Positions 11,512 to 24,754 of a stretch of DNA of 64,000 nt are shown in pieces. Source of the stretch: Limnoperna fortunei (taxonomy: Eukaryota > Mollusca > Bivalvia > Mytilida > Modiolidae). A program made the translations under genes and the position numbers. The notes beneath the pieces were generated by a model. It was given only the letters and a program-made list of their open reading frames with translations, had not been told where the DNA came from and ran no database searches. Position 1 is the first letter of the stretch. Each line of letters starts with the position of its first letter. The stretch spans positions 78,850,623 through 78,914,622 of the forward strand of contig OX104114.1 in assembly GCA_944474755.1 (NCBI GenBank), read 5' to 3'.

Positions 11512-14153
11512 GCTGACGAGGCGTTTGTTTCTTATAACTTAGCTTGTAAGTCTATCTAAAAGAAACTAGTTTGTAAAGATCAGTATTCTCACTTGCATAC
11601 CTTTTTTCTATATAGACACAATAGGTGGGAGCAAATGGAATATTGGTTCAAAAGATAAATGTATACTAGCCTCTTTTGTGGTTAATTCTTGGGCCGAGTT
11701 GAACATAGGCGTCGTATTTATGCTGTAAATCTAAAATGATGTAGATGAAGCTTTTTTGTTTATGTAATATCCAACTTTAAAGGATAAAAGGACGACAGCT
11801 ACTCAGAAAATTGCGGTTTGTTAATTGAAAGGACATCACTAATATATTTATAAGTTATATTTATAAGTGAAATTAACGGACCTGGCTTCTGATATCTTTT
11901 TGTCTTTTTTAAGACGTTGAAGAAATACAGTTTCAAAAGAATTACAGGAACAAATCAGCAAGGGATGAGGCAAGGTTTGTCCCTTATTAGATTGGATCCT
12001 GCTGAAAAACACATCATCTGAAAGTTACAAATATGTTGTAGATCTAAAAATCTAGCATACTGTAAATCTGTTCCTGTTGAAGCATAACTTATTTAGCAGA
12101 AAAAAACTAAACTATTGTAACCAAAAACAACATCTACTACATGTAGGCATATGTTGAATCGAAGGTTGTATGTATAATTTCTTTGAGACGGAATTTTAGT
12201 TTAAATGTAAGCGGGGTAGTATAAAGAGTTAACAAATCTAAAGGTCTTTATGAAAGGGTTGGATTATTTTATTTCAAAATCAGTTAATGTGAAAAACTCA
12301 TTTTACGCACTAAAATTGATTCCTATTCTGTAAGTTTGTAATTCTTATGTAACAACGGTAATTCTTTTCTACGTACAGGTGTATTTCACAGAAATTAGTT
12401 TGTAACGGGCAATAAATATAGTAATATAGTAATACCAAATACAACCATTACGATGAATACTCCATTAAATAATCTTAATAAAAATAGGGTTAGAATTAAG
12501 GGCAGCAGTGTTGTAACGTCTTTGATCAAAAGTACTAACCAACTAGAATATTCAAGCACCACACTAAACAAGATTTGAACGGTAATACGATCCATCTACA
12601 GCAATTAATTTGAACATTCACTCAATCATTTATCTTTTATGGACTTTTAAGGAGGCATCTGTTTTCGTATAGTGTTTCTGGGGAGTTTAGTGCACGAGCC
12701 GAAAGTCACTATATCTCAGTATACAAAAGTGTTTCCGATGGAGAAGTCTAATAATTAATACATAAACACAATAAATTACATTCATGTAGAATAGCTGGTC
12801 GTGTTCACCTGTTAACATAAGACGACCACAAACATAGCATGTGACAAACTTAAAGGAAGATAATTTTGCTGCATCGAGCATATAAAAGAGCGAGAATGCA
12901 TAGTCTCCTTTTTTTAGGATAAAGACATTGCAAATACTAAACTACATATTAAATTTACATAAACGGCAACTAAAGACGAGCAAAGAAAATACCACTGTTA
13001 AAATGTATACGATATTATAAGGCTTAAAAGTGTTATTGATAACTTGATGTACTTTAAAAACTTAAAGCAATAAAAGCGAATTAACAAATTAAGATGTATA
13101 AATGCCATCTCATGTTTCAGTGAAAAAATGCATTTTAAGATTCTATTTAAAAATTAAGATAAAGAAATCACATTGAATATATCTTTAAAATATTTAACTT
13201 TTAATTTATCATAAAATTATACCTATACTATAATATTGAATAATTAATTGTTTAAATGTCATGCAAACCAATTAAAGAAAATATTATTTTTTAAGCAAGG
13301 AAGAAAAAATGTTGTTCTCTTTATCTTTCGATAAACATATTTGACGTTAAATTTGATATACAGTACCTTAAGTGCGTTAAGTGCGCAAGAAAACAGAGAA
13401 GGGCTTAAACACTAACTAACCAATAAACACATACATATTATTTATATACATGAATATGACAACTTATTTCTAGTTTGAAATTATACAAGACATCAAACGT
13501 GTCCCAATGTCTCCTGGTTAAATTTGCTTTAGGAGAACGAAATAACTTTACTCGAGCTCTTTGATAATTTTTAGACTCAAATAGTAATAAAAGTAGCTTT
13601 GAAATGTATGTATTTAGTCTTGGAAATATTTTTTTCAGAGTTATGCGCCCAGCTTAGCTTTATTCTTTGTCGATGACTGTCTAGTATAAATTGTTACCTT
13701 AATTAAACATCTGTTTGAATGTTTGTAGCATCAATGTGTTGTTTCATAAATATCCAATTAATATGATTATTGATATTTTTAATTATGGTAAATAGAAGTA
13801 TATATTACATATGAAAGACACCTACCAACTGTTATTGCGAAACTTTACACTTAACTGTTTAACTGTATTACAGCTATAAACAATGTTATCCTTGATTTAA
13901 ATTTTATCAGATAAACCCTGTCATTGCACTTCGAACACAAAATCAAAATCTAATCATTTTAATAAGTATTGACAAAGCATGGCCTTTATTTAAACTAAAA
14001 TTTCAGTTAAATATATGCACGCATATAATGTCAACTTTCCATTTTACTTTGAACATATTGGAATGATTCTCAGTGATTATATTACTTATATTGCAGCTAC
14101 ATAGTTGCCTGCCTATTGAGTTCCCATGTTACGGATAAGGAGTTATTGTCGCA

Positions 14154-14191
14154 GAGGGTTGTCAAGTAATAATACGGAAAGCCTGTCAGCA
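14154..14191 (+). repeat. small SINE-B/C head fragment
   Basis: GGTTGTCAAGTAATAATACG followed by GAAAGCCTGTCAGC matches the corresponding phrase of the SINEs at 19931-20446 (GGTTGTCAGGCCATAATACG) and 26060-26490 (reverse strand). Flanks do not match further. Confidence 0.45.
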
Positions 14192-15309
14192 GACCTCAGT
14201 GGGTGAGTGGCTTGGAGAGTACGACGTTACTTCCACAACGAAGAAACTTTTATAGGTTTAGAAAAAAGTGTTATTGCAACCGCTGCCTAAGTTTAGATAC
14301 TTAGTCCTTACCCAATGCTCAGTGCTTTTCTTGTATCTGTCAGGGTTTATTCCCGCGGGTACATTCTTTTCACGTACATTTATTACTCTCTATATTAATT
14401 TAAGTAATATTAGTGATATTTATTAAGGTTATTTGTTTTTTTTTTCATTTAAAAATGTTACTGTTCTTAAGATTATTATACAATTTCGTTATTAAGTGGA
14501 AGTTAATTTAAACAGGGACTATATTAATGATAAATGATATTTTATGTTAGTACTGCAGTGTCATTTTCACAACTACATGCATGACATTTTCCGGCTTATA
14601 AATGATAAAATCTATCGTTCATATGATTAATCATGAACAAGATAAACACTATTTTTAAATCAAATAACCAGCCAAACAACCAAACTACATCATCAATATA
14701 TCTATTCAATAATATTGCATGTCTCAATCAAAATTGAAATTTCATTATTTCAATATTTCATTGAAGATATCAGATTATGAAAAATTAATAAGCCTCACCC
14801 GCGAGTTGTTTTATCAAGGAAATAGTCAGTAACTCTCAGGTCAAAATATTACAAGGCAAAAACTCTCGAATATGAAAGAATATTTATTACCAAAAATATT
14901 TTTTTTTTAAACTTTTAGCTAAGTAGTGACTAATGCGAGCTTTATTCAGAATTGAAAACAACTTAGACTTTTCAACTCTACACAATTTTATACCAGCAAA
15001 CTGATCCACTGTACTTTATGTCAGCAACGGTTACGACTAAAAGCCTGGTGACTCCACTAGAGCTACCATTTGAGGCATCATTCCAAAAACCCGTCTTCAA
15101 TAACACTAACGTTATAAAATTTAAAATGCCAAATGTTTTGAATGAAATAAAGTCATTAACAAAATAATACTATTTTATCCTTGCAAAGTATATATTTACA
15201 AACTCTAACAAAGTGTTCCTTAAAATGCAATAACTTTACTCAAATAAATATATAAATTACTTTCGTTTTTGCTAGTTTGTGAAAGTGTACGCTATAAGAT
15301 AGTATTAAT

Positions 15310-15635
15310 GATATGTTATTGATTGATTGATTGGATGTTTGCTTTACGTCCAGCGAGCAGACTTTCAGCTATATTCAAGACAGTTACAAATTAACAAACA
15401 ATACATCAATTGAAAAAGGGGTGAGATGAGACACATGGAACAAAATACAAAAGGAATCTTTATCGAGAAAGGAGCGTGGCACTCTCCATACATGTTACCC
15501 ACTATGGTCAGCGGCCAGGCTTTCTGACAACCCCAACGAGAAGGTCTCCCTTATCCGCAACACGGGGACGCACTGGGCTGTTCTGTGGGTTGAGCACTGA
15601 GAACCGTCCCAGTATGGTCCCAGATATATTATTGA
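15310..15635 (-). mobile_element. SINE (family B) with near-perfect target duplication
   Basis: The (TTGA)n/(ATTG)n tail is at the left and the body GCTTTACGTCCAGCGAGCAG follows, so the element is on the minus strand. It is flanked by GATATGTTATTGA (15310-15322) and GATATATTATTGA (15623-15635), 12 of 13 matching. It shares its sequence with 26060-26490 but lacks an internal segment of about 100 bases. The 73-residue open frame across it is incidental. Confidence 0.75.
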
Positions 15636-18242
15636 ACATTGATTTTAAAACGCCGCACTGTCAGAAAGTGCCAAAGTATATGTTTCCGGTATATTAAAAC
15701 TATGATAGACATGATAATTTTTAGAACTGTTAGAACGCTTACACGAGTTTCAAGAATTAAATAAACGTGAAATCGTGTATACAACGCTATTGTTATTTGA
15801 AACACCAGTTCAATAAAGTACTTTACTAAAGAGAAATAGAGAAATTCCTGTTCTCAGGAGAAACGCTTATAACAAATATGTAGAAATAAAATTTTTAATT
15901 CGTTTCCGTTGCCAATGCGAATTTCGTAAGAACATTTTATATAACATGAGCTCTGCTGTAATAATTCTGAATAATAATGTATTAATGATTCTAATTGGAT
16001 ACAGTAATCACGTGATTTAAAAAGTATTTTATGTATTTTTACTACCAATTGGCTCTCCATTCACCTTGTTACTATTTAAAAACATTGACGCTGTGTTCCT
16101 ATTTTATTACGCATATTCAAGCTTTTTTACTAAAAATAAATGATATATAAGGCATGTTACTAAATTTAGATCTGCTCATTTCTTCTGGTTTAACTTCATT
16201 ATATAATCAATAAAAGCAATATGGCGAGCGAACAGATGAAAACTATATAAGTTATTTAAATGTGGTTTTTTACTACTACTACTAAATAAAAATAATTGTA
16301 AGTTCTATTTAAAGTCGGTATATGAGGAACAACAAATTAACTAACACAAGCTTTAAAACAGCTTTTTACCAACCTAAAACAATTACATCAAACTTGAGTA
16401 AATGCTAGACTGCAAAAGAACATTTAAGAAGCCAAGTGAGAATTTAAGAGACACAGATAATCGAAGCATTAAAATTATACATGCAAGAGAGTAAACCAGG
16501 TTAACAAATATGAGGCATAGCTACGCACAAAAACAAAACAATTGTAGGCATTAAAACAAAAACTATGCGCTAAAACAAAACTAAGACTAGATGGTTGAGC
16601 ATCAATTAACGAGCTGAAGAGCGAAAATAAAAACAAGTTTGAGTTGGTATGCAGTTGGTCCCAGAGTCATATCAATTGGGTTACATATTAAACATTAACA
16701 TTTGTTACCGTTCCAGGATTTAAGTTTTTTTTAATTGACACACTGATGTGCCCTGGAAGATCATTTCATAGAACTGCTGCAATGTACCTTTGACAATAAC
16801 AGACATAATAGAAACCCTAATCATGTAAACTATTTACTTGTAATACGATAAAAAAATCAGTTCTATAATGCCGAATAAAAAAACTGTTCACACTGAACAT
16901 TCCACAAATATGCCCAGCGTGCCACCAGGCAGGGGGAAAGGAGATGCTCTCGCTGTGGATTGGCAGGTCAAATCATTGAAAGCCTAGTGACACACCGTCT
17001 TTGTTACAGATGTTTTCTTATATTGCAGAAAACAATTTTTCACATAAATATTTATTCACATAATTGAACACAATGTATTGATTTTATGGATAATTTACAA
17101 CAACATAAATGGACAGCTTGTACACTTTGTTCAGTGGCTATGAAAAAGGTGCCAATACATTGATTTATTTAAAAGGGTTGAACCATTTTCTCAGTTCGGG
17201 AATGACATGCTACGCATAAAAGGTTTCTTTTTTACACAAAATTCATGTTCTTATTTTATTTCCAAGTGACTGCTCTTATTAACTCATGTTTTCATTGTTT
17301 AAACGGGTAAGAAGATGATGATAAGCTAGTTCCCCGATGGCTCATGTGTCGCATGTACTATAAACATTCACCAAAGAGTTTTACAGTTGAAAGAAAAGAA
17401 ATAATTGTGTCCTTTACACTTAAATTATCAAACTCTGTTGAGATGTACATGTTATGGCTTATACACTGTAGATGAATTACAGGACATAGAGGGACTTTTT
17501 TTCATCGATCAATCACTGCAATAATTGCGACAGATGATATAGATACAATGGACAGTTTAAAATGAGATAGGATATCTTGCTTTGTTTTTTGTGAACAATT
17601 TTAGTAATGCAGTGTACATCTGAACTAACGACTTTGGAAGAAAACAAATAGTTGTAAAGAAACAAGATATGTTTCATCTGCTTTAGTCTGATGATAATAA
17701 TAAGAATTCAAATCGTTAGACTATCAAGATAACAAAGATGATATTTGCTATGAAGCCATATACTCAATTAGTGGTACTTGCGAAAACCTTCATAAAATAA
17801 ACGCATATATGTACCTTTATAATTATACCCTAGCCTACCAAATGTAGAGCAGAAATCAGATTGTTTTTTTTCAATGGGATTGAACGTCACTTGTCATATC
17901 CAGGTTTTATTGGTGGAGACATCCGGAGTATCTGGCGTAATCCCCCGATCGGCGGTAGAAAATCTAGCAATCCTTGTCACGTGGTTTAGTGCAAGAAATT
18001 TTAGTCACTGAATTAATTTCACATATAAATAAAAAGTTTAAGTGCACTGTTTATGTAAATTTAACAAATGAATAATGTAATGACAAGCTATGCTAAAATG
18101 AATTGCATACGAAATTAAAAAGAAAAAAAACGACTTGAAAAAAGTTGAACTTGTAAACTAATTTTTGTTTAGCCTAGCCTTTTACATATATGGCATGAAA
18201 CTGATAGCGAACATTCTTTTGTTTTAATTGTGAGTTCACTGA
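15636..18242. other. intergenic with a diverged SINE-A relic
   Basis: No gene seen. At 17875-17980 a minus-strand SINE-A relic is recognisable from CCAGGTTTTATTGGTGGAGA and GGCGGTAGAAAATCTAGCAA, which match the body of the copy at 10155-10452 in order. Confidence 0.4.
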
Positions 18243-18314
18243 ATTATGGAATATAGTTTATTGCAAACCTACAATTTGAAAATTTTATAAATCTGTACAC
18301 AAAAACCTACTGTT

Positions 18315-18318
<4 letters not shown>

Positions 18319-18367
<49 letters not shown>
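18319..18367. repeat. (CT)n microsatellite
   Basis: Uninterrupted CT dinucleotides, about 24 units, just inside the left terminal repeat of the Penelope-like element. Confidence 0.98.
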
Positions 18368-18371
<4 letters not shown>

Positions 18372-18415
18372 ATTTTCTTGTCCATATATATGTAAACTAG
18401 AAGTAGAAGATTAAG

Positions 18416-19920
18416 ATTTAAATTTCACTTTAAAGATGCTGAAGACTCTACTGATGAATCAATCGCGCGGAACAAATCTACATTTACTCCGAAAAAAGGC
18501 GAAAAAATCGTTATATTAACCACAGCACATCGTTTCCACTACTTCCTACTGACATGAAAACAGTGAAACAAAATATACCGAAAGCACAAAAAAGGCTTTG
18601 GAAAAAAGAGAAAACCATTATTATAAAAGAAGCCGACAAGGGAGGTCCGAATGTTATAATGGACGCGCAATATTACAAAGACAAAATTCTGGAACAATTA
18701 AATGACAGGGCATACTACAGAGAAATTGATGAAGATATGGACAAGAAAACTATGGATAAAATCAGATACCTCACCTCGAAATATTCTCATAACTTAACGG
18801 AAATGGAAGAAGATTTTCTAATAAACTACGATGTCAAAACAAGCAATTTCTATGGCCTGCCGAAAAATCACAAAAGTACAAAAATACAGGCAGCTATTTC
18901 ACAACAACGGGATATTTATGTTTCTGTTAAATCCCCCGTTGACATGAAATTTCGACCAATCGTTGCCGGTCTACAATGCCCGACACATAGGCTAAGTAAT
19001 TTTGTAGACATAATATTAAAACCGCTCTGTAAGTATGTACCTAGTTTTATTAATGACGATTTGGACTTCTTGAATCATTTACCTGAGCAAGTTGAAACAT
19101 GTGCTTATGGTGAGTTTTGATGTACCTAGTTTGTACACCAATATCCCACACATTTTGGACTTTAAGCTTTACAATTCTGGTTAGAGAGAAATGGAAGCGT
19201 TCTGAATCCGAGATTTGCACGCTCTTTTATTTTAGAAGCCGTCCAAATCATATTGGAATGTAATTCTTTCTACCTCAAGAGTCAGGATTACTCACAAATA
19301 TCAGGAAAGGCGATGGGGAATAAAGTTGATCCAACCTATGCAACTATCGTGATGGGATATATTGAAGATAAATGAATAGTATGGTAGAAATCTAATTCGA
19401 TATAATAACATACATTCGAGAACATGGAAACGTTTTCTTGATGACTGCTTCATTATGTGGAATAAAACAGTCTACGATTTATAAACTTTCCACAGGCTCA
19501 TTAACAGTATCCATTCATCTATTCAATTTACTATTGAAAAAACTTAACAGAACTACCATTCCTAGATATTTTAATAACCAAAACCAATGGTAGATTATCA
19601 ACAGATATTATTACAAACCAACAGATACACACCAGTACCTAGATTTTCGGTCGTGTCATCCGTCACATATCGGGCGCAACAATGCGTTTTGTTTGGCGAG
19701 AGGAATATGCACAATAGACAACGATGAAAAAAAACCGAGATAACTCTATATTCCTTTAATAACAGAATTATCTGAGAAATCTTGTCGAGTAAGGGATTAA
19801 AAAAGCAAAAACATTACCTATTGCGGAACTTCGTAAAACAACGAGACGCGAAAATAATATGACCTTATCCCATTTATCAGTTTTCACAATCCGTGTAATC
19901 TGAACATATACAATGCTATT
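18416..19920 (+). pseudogene. Penelope-like reverse transcriptase, frameshifted
   Basis: Motifs appear in the usual order of Penelope-like RTs across three frames: KSTFTPKKG (near 18480), IIIKEADKGG (near 18620), FYGLPKNHK (near 18850), FRPIVAG and THRLSNFVD (near 18950-19005), SFDVPSLYTNIPH (near 19115), GKAMGNKVDPTYAT (near 19310) and the catalytic FLDDCFIMW (near 19435). At least two frameshifts (near 18500 and 19110) and a stop after the GKAMG block interrupt it. The longest single open part is 18554-19120. The two adjacent aspartates of the catalytic motif are intact. Known role: copies its own RNA at a nick or chromosome end; this copy cannot make a full protein. Confidence 0.85.
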
Positions 19921-20457
19921 CAAACAAGCGGCCCCGTGCGGGATCCGGGTGGCTAAAAGAATAGACCGCAGTCGCGCTAGCTTGTCGTAAAAGGCGACTA
20001 AATAGCGCCCAGTACCCTGACCGGCGTGTCAGGTCGGTTTGCCTAAAGACCGACTGGGATGTGTGCCCCAGGTGGTTGAATGGGGTACCCCTGGCAAGTT
20101 GGGGTTGTCAGGCCATAATACGGAAAACCTGACCGCAAATAATATTAGAGCACCGTGTTGGGAAAAATGCCACGTTCCTCGCACGTTAAAGAACGCTGCT
20201 GTAGTATTCGTTATGAGTAGGGATTTCGATCCCGCTACAGGAGGCTAAATAGCCCGACCATATCCATCCTTCCATTTGCCAGTGGCAATCTAAAATCCGT
20301 TACCCCCATTTTTCCTTGTGTTCCATCCCATTTTCATTCATCATCATTTCATGTTCATTTTATCATCCATTTCATGTTCATCGCCTGAATATAGCTGAAA
20401 TATTGCTGCTCGGGCGTTAAACACCATTAATCAATCAATCAATCAATCAAACAAGCG
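19920..20457 (+). mobile_element. SINE (family C), full copy inserted in the Penelope-like element
   Basis: The element (19931-20446) starts GGCCCCGTGCGGGATCCGGG, has a box-B-like TTCGATCCC near 20225, and ends GGCGTTAAACACC then an (ATCA)n tail. TCAAACAAGCG at 19920-19930 and 20447-20457 is an 11-base target duplication. Removing the element and one duplication rejoins a Penelope-like reading frame across the site (NIYNAIQTS joined to VPILHQNEEL). The same family is found 5'-truncated at 24500-24741. Confidence 0.9.
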
Positions 20458-20961
20458 TGCCAATACTTCACCAAAACGAGGAACTCAAAACCTCATTTCG
20501 GTAGATTTAATGTTAAAGAGTAAAAGACAACCGAAAAATGTCAAAACGATTTAACTCGAGCGCGATTTGGAAATGATAAACCGTTTGCAGTCCGGAGATG
20601 TGATAACAAACGATGCGGACTTTGCAAGAACCTTCATATTGGCGAGAAACCTGAACTTTCGAATGGGCTAATAATAACACCAAACAGGGATACGATCTGT
20701 GATGCGGAGAACTTGATTTACTGTGTGATGTGCAAAAACTGTAAGGAGTGGTATATTGTTCAAACGGGAAACTCACTGCGAAAGCGATTCACTGTTTATA
20801 GACACTAATTCGGGTACTCCGAAACAGGGAAGATTGATATGAGTGAACACATGGATATTTGTGCACGGAGCACTAATTACTCTGTATTCCCGTTTTATAA
20901 AGTCCAAAAACCGATTAAGAGCTTAAGACTGGCGCAAGAAGCTCATTTTATTGGGTTTTAA
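20458..20961 (+). pseudogene. Penelope-like GIY-YIG endonuclease end, one stop codon
   Basis: The frame running from about 20565 to the TAA at 20959-20961 contains the cysteine motif CDNKRCGLCKN, a further CVMCKNCKEW, then YIVQTGNSLRKR and a TVYRH segment. This is the usual order of the linker cysteines and the GIY-YIG nuclease in endonuclease-bearing Penelope-like elements. The characteristic glycine of the YIG half is replaced by valine (YIV), and a stop follows the VYRH motif before the frame continues through SEHMDIC. Known role: nicks the target for reverse transcription. Confidence 0.8.
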
Positions 20962-21078
20962 CCGAAATTAAACAGTACACGTTAAAAAGCCTTTTTATAT
21001 TGTATTGCATTTTAATTACTCCACTTTATTTGATTTTCAGTCCATTATGGAATATAGTTTACTGCAAACCTACAATTT

Positions 21079-24000
21079 TATTAAATATATTATCTTTGCA
21101 TTTTGGATTTCTTGTCTTCACATGTTTTCCAGCCAAGTCCTTCATAAGACATCTTATTTATGTCTGTTGTTTGCTGCCCCTGTTTGATCCCTGTTTAACC
21201 TTAACACGTATTCATTCAAATTTTCACCACGGCTGATTAAAGCCAGATGTAAAAGCCTTTATTATATCAATACTTTCATTGTTGACTGCTTAAATGTAAA
21301 TTGTAACTTCAGAGCATCTACCTTCCATCATTTTTATTATCTTTTTACTTTGATACTAAAACATTCCAGGTTGATTCCATTGTCAATGTAAGGTGACAAT
21401 TCTGAGCTTACGACCGAATTACTTGTTTAATAGCTTCGATTCCATATTTGTAAGACAATCAGCTTCAATTTATTTGTTACCAACTCCGTAAAATCTTGTT
21501 AGCATATTGTAATACATTTAATTCACTTTCTCGTCTAATTAAAAAGAGTGCATAGTCGCGATTCTGATTCGCTAACGAAATATCTATGCTATGACCAATG
21601 ACATGGCCTGTAATGGGATGTTGTTAGATCCTACAAACAGCGAAAATAAGAAATAAGGTGAGCAAGTAAAAAAATTGAGTTTAAATATATTTGGCAAAAT
21701 ATGTCTTTCTTTATGATTAAGAGTTCTAAGACTAAGAAACAAAAAACAGTACAAAACCGATCAATCAACAAGAATACAAAACCAAAAGACATTGACAAAC
21801 TCATGATTGAGACAAATAGAGAGTACATACAGAAAAATTAAAAGCAACGGCAGAAAACAAAAAAAGAGCAACCCAAACCCAATAAAAACATGGATGAACT
21901 CATTTGCTCCAAACCATTAAGTATTACCTGCCTCTAATGAAACACCTTTTTGGCTACTCATTGCCATCATCGGGTAAAAGTCATGTTAATTATGCCTATA
22001 TATAGTTGAAAAGTCTGATCGCAGTAAAGGAAGGAGGATTATCTATCATTTACTAAGTCGTATTGGTGGCCATATAATTTTTAAAGAGATAACATTAAAC
22101 TACGTATACCAAAGTCCTAGATTGAGTACCAGATGATCAAAATCTGGTTTTGAAAATTTGAATATCGATCTCAAGATTTGAGGTGGGAAACGTAAACAAT
22201 ATACAACATGGTATGATATCTTAAACTATTGTCCTTAACTACATTAATTTATTAGAAGATATATTGTAACTATATTAAATGTCATATTCTTGTAGGAGTG
22301 TTTGTTTTTTATGTGGATCTTAAAGTTCACAGAAAAGTATTTCTATCGTATTAAATTGTTTTAAGAAAAATTAACACACCAATAAAATACAACAAGGATT
22401 ATACGATTAAACTGATATTGTTTTCTTGTTTCTGTTTATGCATTTATACGACTAATGGTGTTTCAATTGACTAAACACTTGCCTGGCAATACAGGTTGAT
22501 TGAATCGCCCGAAACAGTGAAAGGACAACTCCAAACTTTCATGGGTTTTTGTTTGCACGGACTTGAACATTCTTGTTCTCTCCCATAATATGACGTGCTT
22601 GACCAAAACCGTGGTAAAAAAGCATTATTAATATATGTGCAATATGCGACACTAGGGTGTTCCGATTACAAAACTGTAACAACGGAAAGCTATAACGTAT
22701 GACGTATAAATCTTATAAAAGCAAAACGATCTGTAATGATCCATAGCAATATATTTTGTGTTAGAATGATGTTAAAGCCAGTTAATGGCAACAATGTTGT
22801 TTCGTTTAGATACATAAATATGAACCTTTATTGTTTTATTCGAATAGAAATAATTCACGGAGTCTGTTTATGATTGTTTTACAACGTGATGACATTTAAA
22901 ATAAAACCGAAGAATCTAAAGTATTGAAGCTCAATTGATGAATTAATTAACGTCAACCAAAAACTTACGCTCTAAATTTAACAGTAGAAGTGTTGTCGAA
23001 ATTTATCTTGAACATGTCGAATGTCAATATAGTGTTTGTTTCTTATGTCGCGATTATTTTGAGCAAGATTTTATTTCAGGCATTTGATAATTAGCTACAC
23101 ATTAATAGTCCTGAGAAAATTGCATAGTCTCAAAAAGAAATACAACACGTATATCAACATATGATAGCGGTTTGATAAAGCTACTATATTTAAAACAAAG
23201 TGAACTATAACACCATAATATAAACTCTGTTTTTACAGATCATAGTTATTAAACTTTCATACCAGCTTACATTATGTAGGAGTAATGCCCACATTCTACA
23301 GTCATGACAGTTAACTGTATTCACAAATTAGAGTCACAAACCACCACAAAATACGCTTTCTATTCCTTTACATTCTGAGTGCACATTGTAGGTAAATTTT
23401 CCTTAGCGAGTATAGGATTATTCAAATTATGTTTCAATAAACGTAATCATAAATATAATCAGAAACCGACGCGCTTAAAGGTATTGAAACGTTTCTATAA
23501 TGTTATAACAATCATTCACTGGAACATACGTATACATCATGTTAAGAAGCTCACAAATATACATTTATATCACAAAGAAAATACATGTACAAAAAACGTT
23601 TTCATGTTAACTAAAAGAAATCACCATGTCTATGATAATAACTTTTAAAATGCATCTTTTTGTCCGTTGCCATTTCGCAAACAATACATCAAACAGCGAT
23701 CATAATCAACAATTACATATGTAAAAAGTGTGGGCTGTGAGTTAATGCTTACCAGTGATACCCCCGCTGTATGTCGAATATGTATAAAAATCTTAGTATT
23801 CGATAAACAGGAAGTAGATGAACATATGGTATTAAAGAATAAATCAATATGCAAATTATCAAGATAAAGCATCCTATAGTGATAAGAAAACTGAGACAAA
23901 CATTTTTGTTACGGACGGACGAATAAACAAATGGTCGAACGAACAGACGGACAAGTAAACAGTATACCCCATCTCTTTTGAAGCAGGGGAGTCTTTATTG

Positions 24001-24486
24001 TACTCCCGCTGCCTAACAAATAATAAAAACTAGACACTATGACATTAATGCAAAACCGTATGCAATGGCGTGAAATCTCTTAAAAGCAACAAGACTGATC
24101 ACCCTAGTAACATTTGAACAACATTTAACAATTTATTATTGTTGTAGATTATCGGTGTACATTAAAAAAATTATTACTGCAATATATGTTCAAATAAAAC
24201 AAATTAAAAATAACAACAATTGTTTTCTAAATATAACTTCAAATATAATGTCAAGTATTATGCAAATTTCAAGGATACTAATACAGATGTGGTGTCATAC
24301 TTTCGATTTGCTTACTTCCTGAAAAAAAGTATGTTTCAGTTGATAACATTATTATATCGTTAGGCATACCACTGGCTAACAATTTCTAACTGTAATTAAA
24401 TGTTTCTTCCTGTGACCTATTTTCGATTACAGCAGATCTTACAAAAATTGTTTTTAAGAAGAATTGCCACAAGTCCTTTTGCCGTT
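21079..24486. other. intergenic, no supported gene
   Basis: AT-rich DNA with small open frames only. A short GGACGGAC/GAACGAAC-like patch lies at 23913-23955. Confidence 0.4.
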
Positions 24487-24754
24487 TTTTGCTATTAGAT
24501 TGATTGATCGAGCAGCAATATTTCAGCTATATTCAGGCGATGAACATGAAATGATGATGAATGAAAATGGGATGGGACACAAGGAAAAATAGGGGTAACG
24601 GATTTTAGATTGCCACTGGCAAATGGGAGGATGGATAGGGTCGGGCAATTTAGCCTCCTGTAGCGGGATCGAAATCCCTACTCATAGCGAATACTACAGC
24701 AGCGTTCTTTAACGTGCGAGGAACGTGGCATTTTTCCCAACTTTTGCTATTAGA
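24487..24754 (-). mobile_element. 5'-truncated SINE (family C) with perfect 13-bp target duplication
   Basis: Sequence 24500-24741 matches the reverse complement of the 3' half of the SINE at 19931-20446, starting within its GTTGGGAAAAATGCCACG phrase and ending with the tail. TTTTGCTATTAGA flanks it at 24487-24499 and 24742-24754. Truncation at the 5' end with intact tail is the usual result of incomplete target-primed reverse transcription. Confidence 0.9.

Larger units (their letters stand above)
10453..15309. other. intergenic, no supported gene
   Basis: AT-rich DNA with no open frame having a domain or splice context. It contains the 58-base tandem repeat at 11351-11511 and a small SINE-B fragment at 14154-14191. 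Confidence 0.4.
18243..21078 (+). mobile_element. Penelope-like retroelement (RT + GIY-YIG endonuclease), decayed
   Basis: Two coding blocks typical of Penelope-like elements lie in order on the plus strand: a reverse transcriptase (18416-19920) and a GIY-YIG endonuclease (20458-20961). They are bracketed by a direct repeat of about 35 bases (ATTATGGAATATAGTTTA...CAAACCTACAATTT) at 18243-18277 and 21044-21078, with one or two differences, which fits the long terminal-repeat-like ends of this class. The coding blocks carry frameshifts and stop codons, and a SINE is inserted at 19931-20446, so the copy is dead. Confidence 0.85.

Noticed and set aside
20039..20248. Frame MPKDRLGCVPQVVEWGTPGK
   Set aside because: It lies within the SINE-C body, which is non-coding.
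21000..21236. Plus-strand hydrophobic frames of 60-78 residues
   Set aside because: They span the right terminal repeat of the Penelope-like element and flanking AT-rich DNA; no domain.
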